Below the pieces are notes generated by a model that worked only from the letters and a program-made list of their open reading frames with translations, did no database searches and was not told the origin of the DNA. The position numbers and the translations under genes were made by a program. Shown piece after piece: positions 8,833 through 18,458 of a stretch of 56,451 bases of DNA. Source of the DNA: Actinomycetes bacterium (GTDB lineage: Bacteria > Actinomycetota > Acidimicrobiia > Acidimicrobiales > Ilumatobacteraceae); the NCBI GenBank assembly GCA_025356335.1, contig JANXUF010000069.1, forward strand, positions 1 through 56,451, in the 5' to 3' direction. The first letter of the stretch is position 1; each line of letters starts with the position of its first letter.

Positions 8833-9750
8833 TCAGCCGGCGGCGACGAGGTCGACGATGAACACGAGTGTCGTGTCGATTGCCAGGCTCGCCTGGGTGA
8901 CATTGGCGTCGCCGAGTGCCTGTCCTGCTTGAACAGTGATCTGGCGGGTCCCACCGACCTGCATGCCGGCGATGCCCTCATAGACGCCCGGGAGCAACTT
9001 GTCCTTGGAATACGTCCCGGTCGCAGCGGAACCGTTCTGCCATGTGGAGGCGAGCAGCGCACCGGTGTCGCCGCGGTAGACCACTTCGTTGATGGTGATC
9101 GACTGCCCTTCCTGCAACGTTGCGCCCGTACCGACGACGATGTCCTTGGTCACGAATGTCGCCGGCTTGTCGGTGACCGGAGCGATCGACGCCTTGACCA
9201 CGGCGACGACGTCGATGACGAACGTCAGTGCCTCGTTCGGGCCGATCGAACCTTGGCCAGCCGTGCCGTATGCGAGATCTGCTGGGATGTCGAGTTGACG
9301 ACGCATGCCGGTCGTCGCGCCGATCAACCCCTGATCCCAGCCCTTGATCACGGACCCCTGACCGAGGACGACGGGAAACGGCTGACCCTTGCTGTAGCTC
9401 TCGTCGAACGTCTTGCCGTCCTTACTGGTCACGCCGACGTAGTTGACCACGACGGTGTCGCCGGCTGCGGCGGGATCGCCGGAACCCGGCTTGAGATCCG
9501 TGGTCACCAGCTTCGTCGGGATCGTCGCTGGGATCTGCACGGCCGGAGTCGGGAGCGTGACCACCGGGGGTGCTGACGACGGTGACGATCCAGCGACGAC
9601 GCCAGGGAGCGTTGCCTCGGCGATTGTTCTCGGAGCGGCGACCGTTGTGCGCGACGAGCTCCCGGAACGGGACGCAGTACTACCGCACGCCGCGAGAGCA
9701 ACGATCAATGCCAATGATGCCCCGATGAGGGCCTTGCCGTGAAAATGCAC
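8833..9750 (-). CDS. FKBP-type peptidyl-prolyl isomerase lipoprotein with two FKBP domains
   Basis: A 305-residue exported foldase. The N-terminus is a lipoprotein signal (hydrophobic ALIGASLALIVALAAC, lipobox LAAC), then a Ser/Thr/Pro linker. The first FKBP domain (about residues 90-195) has GDTVVVNYVG, FDESYSKGQPFPVVLG, VIKGWDQGLIG and YGTAGQGSIGPNEALTF, the conserved active-site pattern. A second, diverged domain (about 200-305) has WQNGSAATGTYS and PGVYEGIAGMQVGGTR but lacks several aromatic pocket residues, so it may be non-catalytic. The GTG start at 9750 is supported by TACCCT six bases upstream; the frame is open further but without a domain. Confidence 0.88.
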   Translation of the reverse strand: MHFHGKALIGASLALIVALAACGSTASRSGSSSRTTVAAPRTIAEATLPGVVAGSSPSSAPPVVTLPTPAVQIPATIPTKLVTTDLKPGSGDPAAAGDTVVVNYVGVTSKDGKTFDESYSKGQPFPVVLGQGSVIKGWDQGLIGATTGMRRQLDIPADLAYGTAGQGSIGPNEALTFVIDVVAVVKASIAPVTDKPATFVTKDIVVGTGATLQEGQSITINEVVYRGDTGALLASTWQNGSAATGTYSKDKLLPGVYEGIAGMQVGGTRQITVQAGQALGDANVTQASLAIDTTLVFIVDLVAAG

Positions 9751-9756
9751 GTGGGG

Positions 9757-9762
9757 AGGGTA
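9757..9762 (-). promoter_or_regulatory. Putative -10 box (leaderless) of the FKBP lipoprotein gene
   Basis: On the minus strand TACCCT is followed by six bases (CCCCAC) and the GTG at 9750-9748, and the lipoprotein signal begins right there. Confidence 0.5.
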
Positions 9763-9906
9763 TCCGTCCGAGATGGGAAGAACCCGCTGGGTCGCTGCCC
9801 GATTGTCATCGAACGCCGCAACGCCTGTCAGGATGCTGGAGCACACGGCTCCGGAATTCTTGCGACGACGCTCATGATACGTTATAGATTCGAAGGGGAA
9901 ACGCAG

Positions 9907-11271
9907 ATGAAACGTCGAGCCAGCTGCTGGCACTGCAACCGGGTCGGTGCGATTCTGGTGGCGACGATCGTGTCAGCGTGCTCCTCGCAGGCCGGCGTCC
10001 GAACCGAGTCGGCATCTACCTTCGGCGCGAGCCCGGCGACGACCTTCCACGTTTCGGGATCGCCCTCCACGTCGGTTCCACGTTCGGCCACGACGACAGC
10101 GGACTCGCCAACGACGTCTGCTTCGACCACTGCGAGTTCGATCGCTCCGACGATGCAGGGAACACCCGCTGGTGCGACCTCCGCACCCTCGACCAGTCCA
10201 ACGACCTCCAGCGGATCGGCTGCGGTCGGCCCGACTCGTGCCGCTCCGTCGATTCCTGTGCTGCTGACAACTCCTCCACCGGCCGGTTGCGCTCAAACTC
10301 CTGCGGAAGGCAGTGGCACCGTCACCTTCGTGCAGTCCGGTCGACTGCTGTCGATCCGGCCCGACGGATCGGATCTCCGGTGTCTGTTCACGGTCAGCGG
10401 TGACGAGTCCGGCCGAGTTGCCTGGAGTGCAGGTGCCGATCGTGTGCTGCTGGGGCCTTCGACCGTCGCCGACGCTGCAGGCGTGCGCGCCAGCGGATTC
10501 TTCTCGACGAACACCAAGGTCGTCTGGTCGACTCCGACGGGCAAGGCGCTGATCGCCCCGAAAGCCGGCACCGGGCAACTGGTGTGGCGAAGTTCCACCA
10601 ATCAGGCGGCACGGCTGGACGTCTCGTTCCTGCAACGCACCGATTTCGCTGCCTACCATCCGAGTGGCAAGGCGATCGCCGCCACCGGAGTCGGCCGCGA
10701 TGGGGTGCCTGGCGTCTACATCGCCACGAATCGCGGCAAGTCACCGAAGCTGCTCGCCCGCCTCGCGACGCCGAACTCCGAGCTGACCGAACTCGGTTTT
10801 TCGTCGAGCGGAACGTCGCTTTTCTTCTTGCATCACCATGACGACACCGGCGGCTACCACGTCCACCGCCTGCAGCTCAGCAGCCTGGCATTGACCGACG
10901 TGGTCGAGGAGCCCGGCACTGCACGTCATCTGACCGTCAGCACCGTCGACGACGAGACGCTGGCGTGGCAGGTCGCAGAGGGCGCCACGCCGTTGCGGGT
11001 CGAAGCGTCGATCGGTTCGGGACCAGTGTCGACCGTCGATGTCGGACCAGGCCTCGACGTCGAACCGGTCGGTTGGCTCTCGTCGACCCGCCTCGTCGTT
11101 CGCGCCGTGCCGACCGGATCACCTTCCGGTTCCCTTGGAGACCTGTGGTTGTGGTCGCCAGGCACGTCACCTGTTCATCTCGCCAGCGGCATCGGCCAAG
11201 CTGCCGTGCGGATCCCGCAGGGCGCATATCAGGACCCGCCTGATGCGGGTGAAGCCCTGGCCCCTGGTTGA
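9907..11271 (+). CDS. Secreted lipoprotein, beta-propeller-like
   Basis: A 454-residue exported protein of unknown function. The start MKRRASCWHC leads into a hydrophobic stretch ending in lipobox VSAC, so it is probably lipid-anchored. Residues 30-140 are a Ser/Thr/Ala/Pro-rich linker. The remainder contains repeats reminiscent of TolB/PD40 propeller blades, for example LLSIRPDGSDLRCLF and AAYHPSGKAIAATG. The ATG at 9907 follows GAAGGGG at Shine-Dalgarno distance. It is transcribed away from the FKBP lipoprotein gene across 156 bases. No enzymatic motif is visible. Confidence 0.75.
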   Translation: MKRRASCWHCNRVGAILVATIVSACSSQAGVRTESASTFGASPATTFHVSGSPSTSVPRSATTTADSPTTSASTTASSIAPTMQGTPAGATSAPSTSPTTSSGSAAVGPTRAAPSIPVLLTTPPPAGCAQTPAEGSGTVTFVQSGRLLSIRPDGSDLRCLFTVSGDESGRVAWSAGADRVLLGPSTVADAAGVRASGFFSTNTKVVWSTPTGKALIAPKAGTGQLVWRSSTNQAARLDVSFLQRTDFAAYHPSGKAIAATGVGRDGVPGVYIATNRGKSPKLLARLATPNSELTELGFSSSGTSLFFLHHHDDTGGYHVHRLQLSSLALTDVVEEPGTARHLTVSTVDDETLAWQVAEGATPLRVEASIGSGPVSTVDVGPGLDVEPVGWLSSTRLVVRAVPTGSPSGSLGDLWLWSPGTSPVHLASGIGQAAVRIPQGAYQDPPDAGEALAPG

Positions 11272-11396
11272 TGACGTTCATCGCCGGCCGGTCGGCCAGC
11301 TTCCGAACACATCGACGAGAGGTATGGTGCCGCGGACATGCGCACGGATTCTGTGCACCCACACCGGGCCGGGTCATCACGCCGGGGAATGGCTCA

Positions 11397-12485
11397 TCAT
11401 GCCCAGGATCGTTTGATCCATTCGAGCACGGTGAAGTTGCCGAGGCCGTGCGGGTCGAGCAACGCCTCCGCTTCGCTGACGCGGCTGCGGGCCTTGATCG
11501 CCTCCAACCCCGGACGTGCAGCCTGATCCGCCCAGATGCGTTTGCCTTCGGCGACGAGCTCGTCGATGCCGTGCAGTTGCAGCCACTGAGCCTGCGAGCG
11601 GATGGTGTCCGGTTCGCCGGCCGACACCGAGAGCTGATCGATGGCAACCTCGGCGGTGATGTCCTGCTGACCGGGATCGCGCAGATAGTGCTCCCCTGGT
11701 CGATGGCCTCGGTATGTCCTCATCCACTCCCGCCATGGCCGCGCCGCCAGCATCACTGTTCGGGCGACGGCATAGTCGAAGACGACGACTCGTCCGTCGA
11801 CGACTCGATCGAGAGTGTCGGCAACCCATTGCCCGGCAGCATCCTGCACTGGTGCCCGGCTGCCGTGAGCCGCCGGCGGCCAATCGAGGTCGACCGGATG
11901 CAGGTCCTCGAACCACTGGCCGTCACGGCTCCGCCGGACGAACGACTCGCACCAGGCGCCGTCGAACACCATCAGCCGGAACGGCAGGTTGTCGAGTAGC
12001 TCGTTGGCGATGACGACGCCTGTGATCGGTCCATGCGGCATCTCGGCGAGCGACAACACCTCGGGCGGATGCAACGCCCGCTGGGCGGCCGAGATCTCGA
12101 CACAGAGGTAGCGCAGCGCACCCTCGACCAGCACGTCCGGTTTCGCCGCGAGTACTGCTCTGGCGAGCGTCCCCGGACCGGCCCCGGCGTCGATCACTGT
12201 GAACTCCTTCGGCGATCCTGCTTGACCCCACCACTCGTCGATCGCCCGTGCGATCACTGCACCGAACAGCGGACCGACCTCCGGTGAGGTGATGAAGTCG
12301 CCCCGGCGGCCGGCTCGCCCGCCCTGCGAATAGAACCCTCGAGGGCCGTACAGCGCCTCGGCCATGAATTCGTCGAACCGCAGCGCCTCCACCTCAGTGA
12401 ACTGCACCGCGAGCGCCCGGCCGGGACGCCGAACTCGACTCGCATCGCCAACGGCTGGGTGGGCGTCCGCCCGGTGGAGGGGCAC
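11397..12485 (-). CDS. MidA/NDUFAF7-type SAM-dependent protein arginine methyltransferase
   Basis: A protein of up to 362 residues of the MidA (DUF185, SAM_MT_29) family. Family signatures are FDEFMAEALYGPRGFY, the segment GDFITSPEVGPLFG, SAM motif I VIDAGAGPGTLAR, and GVVIANELLDNLPFR. The mitochondrial homologue NDUFAF7 dimethylates an arginine of complex I subunit NDUFS2 and is required for assembly. Here the gene lies two bases after the nuoN stop codon, at the end of the complex I operon, which supports the same role. The GTG at 12485 extends the protein about 26 residues before the conserved region; an internal GTG at 12407 is an alternative start. Confidence 0.88.
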   Translation of the reverse strand: MPLHRADAHPAVGDASRVRRPGRALAVQFTEVEALRFDEFMAEALYGPRGFYSQGGRAGRRGDFITSPEVGPLFGAVIARAIDEWWGQAGSPKEFTVIDAGAGPGTLARAVLAAKPDVLVEGALRYLCVEISAAQRALHPPEVLSLAEMPHGPITGVVIANELLDNLPFRLMVFDGAWCESFVRRSRDGQWFEDLHPVDLDWPPAAHGSRAPVQDAAGQWVADTLDRVVDGRVVVFDYAVARTVMLAARPWREWMRTYRGHRPGEHYLRDPGQQDITAEVAIDQLSVSAGEPDTIRSQAQWLQLHGIDELVAEGKRIWADQAARPGLEAIKARSRVSEAEALLDPHGLGNFTVLEWIKRSWA

Positions 12486-12487
12486 TG

Positions 12488-13993
12488 TCAGAGTTTGATG
12501 ATGTCGCTGAAGCGCAGGATGATGCCCGGCACGACGCCGAGCGCCAGCGTCGCGCCGCCGCAGATCATCAGGGCGGCGTTCAGCGAGGAGGGCGTCCTGA
12601 TCGGGGCCGTGTCACCATCGGGGACCGGCTTCATCCAGATCTCGCGCATCAGGCTGCCGTAGTAGCCGAAGGCGATGACCGAGTTGACAGCACCGACGAT
12701 CGCCAGCGCGTAGCCCCAGTTGGTGCCACTGGTGATCACGGCGCGGAACGCTCCGAACTTGGCGACCCAACCGCCGAGCGGCGGGATGCCGGCGAGCGAG
12801 GCGAGGAAGGCTGTCGCCAGCACACCGAGTAACGGTGCGTAGGAGAACAGCCCTCCCCAACTGCTGACCTCGCCGCTGCGGGTCTTGCGGCTGACGGCGA
12901 TGATCACAGCAAAGAGGCCGAGGTTCGTCGCTGCGTACACCGCGAGGTACGTGACGATCGCCGTGAGTGCATTGCCTGACGACTTGCCGCCGGCGACGGC
13001 CAGCGGCATGAGGATGAAACCACCCTGGCTGATCGAGGAGTACGCCAGCATGCGGACGATGTTCGTCTGACGCAAGGCCATCACGTTGCCGAGCGTCATC
13101 GTCGACGCAGCCATCACGCCGATCATCGGCTGGAAGACGTCGCCGCCGTGCGGGAAGGCGACGTAGATGAGGTTGATCAGGGCGACGAAACCGGCGGCTT
13201 TCGAGGCGACCGAGAGGAAGGCGGTGATCGGTGTCGGGGCTCCCTGATAGGTATCGGGTGCCCAGTTGTGGAACGGCACGGCTGACACCTTGAAGGCGAA
13301 GCCGATGATCACGAAGACGATGCCCAGTACGGCGACCGGCGACATCGATCCGTTCTGCAATTTGGCGCCGATGCCCTTGAGGATCGTCGTGCCCGTGTCG
13401 CCGTACAGCAGGGACATGCCGTAGAGCATGACGGCCGAGGCGAAGACGCCGAGCAGGTAGTACTTGGTGCCGGCCTCGTTGCTCTTGAGGTCACGCTTGC
13501 GCCAGGCGGCGAGCATGTAGGCCGGGATCGACAGGAATTCGAGCGAGACGAAGATCGTCACCAGGTCACGGCTGGAGCCCATCATCACCATGCCGAGGAT
13601 CGATGACAACAGCAGGAAGTAGTACTCCCCCTGGTAGTAGTCGCCCTCCTCGAGGTAGTTCTGCGACAGCAGCACGACGACGTAGCCGGCGAGGAGGAAG
13701 ATGCCCTTGACGAGCAGCGAATAGGTGTCGACGACGTAGGCACCGCCGAACATGCTCCGAGCGCGGTGTCCGCTGACGGCCAGTGTGACGATCGGGATGA
13801 ACGCCGCCAGCAGACCGAACCCGGCGATCGTCGACAGCACCCATTTCTTCGACTCTTCGAGGAAGAGGTCGGCGAGCAGGACGGCGACGATGACGCCGGC
13901 GAGCACGAGTTCGGGCGCCAGCGCGTGATAGTCGATCTTCGGCGACGAGAACGGCGCGACGACGTCGGAGGCCAGCAGGGTCGAGAGCATCAC
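12488..13993 (-). CDS. nuoN: NADH-quinone oxidoreductase subunit N
   Basis: A 501-residue antiporter-like membrane subunit of complex I with about 14 hydrophobic segments. Conserved features include SLEFLSIPAYMLAAW (glutamate of TM5), GFAFKVSAVPFHNWAPDTYQGAP with the broken-helix lysine and the family PDTYQGAPTP signature, and LASLAGIPPLGGWVAKF. It overlaps the end of nuoM (ATG within the last codons), so translation is probably coupled. Confidence 0.97.
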   Translation of the reverse strand: MMLSTLLASDVVAPFSSPKIDYHALAPELVLAGVIVAVLLADLFLEESKKWVLSTIAGFGLLAAFIPIVTLAVSGHRARSMFGGAYVVDTYSLLVKGIFLLAGYVVVLLSQNYLEEGDYYQGEYYFLLLSSILGMVMMGSSRDLVTIFVSLEFLSIPAYMLAAWRKRDLKSNEAGTKYYLLGVFASAVMLYGMSLLYGDTGTTILKGIGAKLQNGSMSPVAVLGIVFVIIGFAFKVSAVPFHNWAPDTYQGAPTPITAFLSVASKAAGFVALINLIYVAFPHGGDVFQPMIGVMAASTMTLGNVMALRQTNIVRMLAYSSISQGGFILMPLAVAGGKSSGNALTAIVTYLAVYAATNLGLFAVIIAVSRKTRSGEVSSWGGLFSYAPLLGVLATAFLASLAGIPPLGGWVAKFGAFRAVITSGTNWGYALAIVGAVNSVIAFGYYGSLMREIWMKPVPDGDTAPIRTPSSLNAALMICGGATLALGVVPGIILRFSDIIKL

Positions 13994-15672
13994 TTACCCG
14001 TGAGCGCCTGGACCGGGGCGAGCAACTTGGTGACACTGCCGTTCAACACCTTGAACATCAGGTCGGGGTAGGCGCCGAGCACGACGATGCCGATGAGCAA
14101 GGGCGTCCAGGCGATCCATTCGAAGATCCCGACGTCGTGGACCTCGGCATGCGGATCGGCATTGCCGGCAGCACCGACACTGAAGGGGACGGCACCATGA
14201 CCACGCTCGCCGACGAGGTGGTCACCTGCATGGTCGCCAGCGTGTGCGCCTGCGTGCAGATCGTTGCCGTCTGCGTCGACGTCACCGGCGATCAGCGGGC
14301 TGGCCTCACCGAAGGCGACACGCTGGAACATCCACAGCAGGTAGCCCGCAGCGAGCACCGTTCCGATCGCGGCGATGACCATCAGCGTGCGGAACAGCGG
14401 CTGGCTGAGGTGAACGTAGTCGTTGTGGAACGGCGAATACGCCGACAGGATCGCCGGGAACTCGCCCCAGAAACCGGCAAGTCCCGGCAGGCCGAGGGAG
14501 GCCATCGCGCACATGCCGAGGATCCAGCCGAGTCGGGGGATCCGTTTGAGGATGCCGCCCATCTTGGCGATCTCGAGCGTGTGGTACCGGTTCTTGATCG
14601 AGCCTGCGAGGAAGAACAACATGCCGGTGATCAGGCCATGGGCGACCATCCCGTAGACCGCGGCGTTGATGCCGAACTGCGTGAGTGTCGAGATGCCGAG
14701 CATCACGAAACCCATATGGGCAACCGATGAGAAGGCGATCAGGCGTTTCATGTCCGTCTGCGCCAGACAGCCGAGTGCGCCGTAGATGATGCCGATCACG
14801 GCAAGGACGCCGATCACCGGCGCCCACTTGACGGCGGCCTGCGGCAGCGTCGGGATGGCGATGCGGATGAAGCCGTAGGTGCCGAGCTTCAGCAGGATGG
14901 CGGCAAGGATGACTGATCCCTGTGTCGGTGCCTGCGTATGGGCGTCCGGCAGCCAGGTGTGGAACGGGAACATCGGCACCTTGACGGCGAACCCGACGAA
15001 CATGCCGGCAAAGATCCATACGGCGACGTTGGTGGAGATCATGCTGCTGTGGGCGTAGAGGTACTCGAGCGAGAAGCTCTGTGCGCCGGTCTGGAAGAAC
15101 AGTGCGAGGAACGCCACGAGCATCAGCGCCGAGCCGAACATCGTGTACAGGAAGAACTTGAGACTGGCGTACTGGCGCTGCTCGCCGCCCCACACACCGA
15201 TCATGAAATACATCGGCAGCAGCACGACTTCGAAGAACACGAAGAAGAGGATGAGGTCCTGGGCGACGAACGTTCCGGCCATTCCGGTCTGCAGGATCAG
15301 CATCAGGATCATGAACGCCTTGGCGTTGCCCGGCTCGGGGATGTGGTCCCAGCTGTAGATCATCACCAGCAGGGTGATGACCATCGACAGGATGTAGAGC
15401 GGCATGCTGACACCGTCGAGGCCGATGATGTAGCGCGACTTGATCGCCGGGATCCAGGCGACATCGACGTGGAACTGCAACTTCGAACTGTCGGACCCGT
15501 ACTTGAACCACGCCATCGTGGCGATGCCGACCGCCAGCGTGACGGCCGCGGTGATGATTGCGATCGCCTTGTTGAGCGACTCCTCTTCCTTGGGGATGAA
15601 GAGCATGATGAGGACTCCGGCCAACGGCAGGAAAACGCCGACGGTCAGGATCCAGTTGTGATCGGTAAGCAT
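13990..15672 (-). CDS. nuoM: NADH-quinone oxidoreductase subunit M
   Basis: A 560-residue proton-pumping membrane subunit. It has the TM5 glutamate region (FFEVVLLPMYFMIGVWGG), the lysine-containing VKVPMFPFHTWLPDAHTQAP and the GSVILAAILLKLGTYGF segment. It is about 50 residues longer than enterobacterial NuoM because of a His/Asp-rich cytoplasmic-type loop near residues 455-510 (DLHAGAHAGDHAGDH and onward). The gap to nuoL is 15 bases. Confidence 0.97.
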   Translation of the reverse strand: MLTDHNWILTVGVFLPLAGVLIMLFIPKEEESLNKAIAIITAAVTLAVGIATMAWFKYGSDSSKLQFHVDVAWIPAIKSRYIIGLDGVSMPLYILSMVITLLVMIYSWDHIPEPGNAKAFMILMLILQTGMAGTFVAQDLILFFVFFEVVLLPMYFMIGVWGGEQRQYASLKFFLYTMFGSALMLVAFLALFFQTGAQSFSLEYLYAHSSMISTNVAVWIFAGMFVGFAVKVPMFPFHTWLPDAHTQAPTQGSVILAAILLKLGTYGFIRIAIPTLPQAAVKWAPVIGVLAVIGIIYGALGCLAQTDMKRLIAFSSVAHMGFVMLGISTLTQFGINAAVYGMVAHGLITGMLFFLAGSIKNRYHTLEIAKMGGILKRIPRLGWILGMCAMASLGLPGLAGFWGEFPAILSAYSPFHNDYVHLSQPLFRTLMVIAAIGTVLAAGYLLWMFQRVAFGEASPLIAGDVDADGNDLHAGAHAGDHAGDHLVGERGHGAVPFSVGAAGNADPHAEVHDVGIFEWIAWTPLLIGIVVLGAYPDLMFKVLNGSVTKLLAPVQALTGK

Positions 15673-15687
15673 GTGTTTGCCGACTCC

Positions 15688-18162
15688 CTAGGTGTTCACG
15701 AGAATGAGGACGAGGGCGGCTACTGCCGCTGCGCTGAACAACAGCGCCCCGTACTGGTTGACTTTGCCTGACTGCACCGGTCGCAGTGCGCTGCCCAGAC
15801 CGCGGGCTGCCGCACCGGAACCGTTCACGGTGCCGTCGACCACACGCTGGTCGACGTTCTTGTAGATCCACAAGCCTGATTTGCGGGCCCACTTGCCTGC
15901 GCCGTTGACGATGCCGTCGAGCACGTTCTGATTGAACCAGTACGCAGCGGCCGAGACCGGGTAGGCGACACCGTGGACGATGATCTTCTCGTACAGCACA
16001 TCCAGGTAGTACTTGTTGAAGAGGAACTTGTAACCCCAGCGCAGCGGAGCGATGCGCTTGGTGATGCCTTTGAGCGGCGCGGCAGTATCGCCGTAGATGC
16101 TGATGCAGACTGCGGCTGACACGGCGAACCCGGCGAGGACGAGCAGGATCGACGGCAGAGCGTTGACCCACTTGAACGCTGCTTCCGGCAGTTCACCCGA
16201 TGCTTCGCCGATCTTCGGGAAGAACTGCCCGCCGATCGGAGACACCCAGTCGGTGAACTTGTGGATACTGAAGGCCGCTGCGTTGAGGTAGCCGCTACCG
16301 AAGGCCAGTACGGCGAGAATGACGAGCGGGACGGTGATCAGCGCCGGCGATTCGTGCGGGCCGTGATGAACATCATGCTCAGCGGCGTGGTGTGCGTCGT
16401 CTGCATGGACGGCCTCTTCGGCGTCGGAGGCGTCGACGTCGCCGTGGATGTCGGCAACGTCGCCGACCGTGCGGGCCATCGCCATCACCGGCTGATGAGC
16501 GTGATCGTCGGTCGTCGAGCCGTGAGCGGCGACAGCATGGGGCTGAACGGCATGAGCGTCGTCGACGTCGAGATCGTGCGGATCATGGGCGTCGCCGTGG
16601 GCGTCGTCGTGTTCGCCTGCCGCTGCACCCCGTGGCTTGCCGAAGAACGTCAGGTAGGTCGCTCGGGTCATGTATGCGGTCGTCATGAAGGCGCCGACGA
16701 GACCGATGATCCAGAAGACGTTGTACCCGGCGTGATGGGCGTTGTCGATGATCTCGTCCTTGGAGAAGAACCCGGAGAAGAAGGGCACACCGCAGAGCGC
16801 TGCCGTCGACACCATCCAGCAGGCGAAGGTGATCGGCATCTTCTTGCGAAGCCCTCCCATGTCCTTCTTCATCTCGAAGCTGTGATGGGAACCGGAATGC
16901 GAGATCGATCCGGCACAGAGGAACAGGCAGCACTTGAAGAAGGCGTGGGTGAAGATGTGGAACACCGCCGGCGTCCAGGCGCCGACGCCGAGGCCCATCA
17001 TCATGTAGCCGAGTTGGCTGACGGTCGAATAGGCCAGCACCTTCTTGATGTCGGTCTGTACGAAGGCCAGCGCTGCGGCGATGATGATCGTGATCCCGCC
17101 GATGATGGCGATGAGGTTGAAGTGACTGCCGGCGACGTTGATCGACAGGCCGGTGTGGAACACCGGATAGATGCGGGCGACGAGGTAGACACCGGCGACG
17201 ACCATCGTCGAGGAGTGCAGCAGCGACGACACCGGGGTCGGGCCCGCCATCGCGTCCGGCAACCACGTATGCAGCGGGAACTGGCCGCTTTTGCCGATAC
17301 AGGCGATGAACAGGGCGACGGCACCCCACAGGATCGCCGTGTGCGACGCCGTCCCTGACTGCGCCCAGGCGTTGATGCCCTGCAGGTCGAAGCCGCTGCC
17401 GAAGCCGTTCTTGGTGGCAAAGCTGTTCGCCGAGAAGAAGATGATCGACACGCCGACGAGCAGACCGACATCGCCGACACGAACGGTGAAGAAGGCCTTC
17501 AGCGCAGCGCGGCTGTTGGCGGCGTCTTCCCACCAGTGGCCGATGAGCATGAACGAGCAGAGTCCCATGATCTCCCACCCGAGGATGATCTGCACCATGT
17601 TGTCGGCGAGCACCATCGTCAACATGCCGCCGGCGAAGAGCGTCAGTGCTGCGAAGAAATGCGTGTATCGGCGGTCCCCGCGGAGGTACTCGAGGGAGTA
17701 GATCTGCACCAGCGTCGAGATGAAGGCGACGAGCAGCAGGATGATCATCGAGAGGCCGTCGATGTGGCTGCCGATCGTGAACGTCGCCCCGCCCTGACGC
17801 CACCATGTGTAGCTCTTGACGACCGGGGTGATGTAGTTGCCCTCGCCCTCGGCACGCAGCATGCCGGTGATCGAGCTGCCGAAGGATCCGAGCGCACCGT
17901 GTGTCGCGCCGGCCGAATCGACTCGTTGAATCCACTGATATGCGGTTCCGGCGGCGAGCACGAGTGATGCCGCCATCGAGGCAACGCCGAACATCGATCC
18001 CCCACCGGGGATCGTCAGACTGCCGACCTTGATGTCCCTGATGCGCTTGCCGACGGCGAGGATCAGGAAGAAGCCGATACCGGGAACGACGGCGATCAGC
18101 CATGCATGTTCGAGGAACCAGCCGCTGCTCAAGTTGGCGGCGGCATCCTGCGCCAACATCAT
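15688..18162 (-). CDS. nuoL: NADH-quinone oxidoreductase subunit L with a His/Asp-rich insert
   Basis: An 824-residue distal antiporter-like subunit of complex I. Core motifs include LLGWEIMGLCSFMLIGHWW-type sequence (here LGWEIMGLCSF), KSGQFPLHTWLPDAMAGPTP, and the C-terminal lateral-helix region. It is about 200 residues longer than E. coli NuoL. Part of that excess is a roughly 90-residue insert near residues 512-602 made largely of His, Asp and Ala (EHDDAHGDAHDPHDLDVDD and further clusters). The ATG at 18162 overlaps the nuoK stop codon as ATGA. Confidence 0.97.
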   Translation of the reverse strand: MMLAQDAAANLSSGWFLEHAWLIAVVPGIGFFLILAVGKRIRDIKVGSLTIPGGGSMFGVASMAASLVLAAGTAYQWIQRVDSAGATHGALGSFGSSITGMLRAEGEGNYITPVVKSYTWWRQGGATFTIGSHIDGLSMIILLLVAFISTLVQIYSLEYLRGDRRYTHFFAALTLFAGGMLTMVLADNMVQIILGWEIMGLCSFMLIGHWWEDAANSRAALKAFFTVRVGDVGLLVGVSIIFFSANSFATKNGFGSGFDLQGINAWAQSGTASHTAILWGAVALFIACIGKSGQFPLHTWLPDAMAGPTPVSSLLHSSTMVVAGVYLVARIYPVFHTGLSINVAGSHFNLIAIIGGITIIIAAALAFVQTDIKKVLAYSTVSQLGYMMMGLGVGAWTPAVFHIFTHAFFKCCLFLCAGSISHSGSHHSFEMKKDMGGLRKKMPITFACWMVSTAALCGVPFFSGFFSKDEIIDNAHHAGYNVFWIIGLVGAFMTTAYMTRATYLTFFGKPRGAAAGEHDDAHGDAHDPHDLDVDDAHAVQPHAVAAHGSTTDDHAHQPVMAMARTVGDVADIHGDVDASDAEEAVHADDAHHAAEHDVHHGPHESPALITVPLVILAVLAFGSGYLNAAAFSIHKFTDWVSPIGGQFFPKIGEASGELPEAAFKWVNALPSILLVLAGFAVSAAVCISIYGDTAAPLKGITKRIAPLRWGYKFLFNKYYLDVLYEKIIVHGVAYPVSAAAYWFNQNVLDGIVNGAGKWARKSGLWIYKNVDQRVVDGTVNGSGAAARGLGSALRPVQSGKVNQYGALLFSAAAVAALVLILVNT

Positions 18163-18458
18163 CCCTTCATCTCCGACAACTCGTCGAGCGAAATGTTGCG
18201 CTTGTTGCGGTAGATCAGCAGCACGAGCGCCAGGCCGACGCCGACCTCGGCAGCCGCCACGGCGATGATGTACAGCGCGAATGTCTGGCCGGAGATGTCG
18301 TTGTACTTGAGGCTGAAGGCCAACAGGTTGATGTTCACCGAGTTGAGGATCAGTTCGATCGACATCAGCACGAGCACGGCATTCTTGCGGACGATCACGC
18401 CGTAGACACCGATGCAGAACAGCACCGCGCCCAACAGAAGGAATTCACTGATCAGCAT
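18159..18458 (-). CDS. nuoK: NADH-quinone oxidoreductase subunit K
   Basis: A 99-residue, three-helix membrane subunit of complex I. The two conserved glutamates are present in MSIELILNSVNIN and AVAAAEVGVGLALVL. The gene begins directly after the nuoJ stop codon and its stop overlaps the nuoL start. Confidence 0.97.
   Translation of the reverse strand: MLISEFLLLGAVLFCIGVYGVIVRKNAVLVLMSIELILNSVNINLLAFSLKYNDISGQTFALYIIAVAAAEVGVGLALVLLIYRNKRNISLDELSEMKG

Noticed and set aside
16261..17358. Long antisense reading frame (365 codons) across nuoL
   Set aside because: It lies wholly inside nuoL on the other strand, has biased composition that mirrors nuoL codon positions and shows no family motif.
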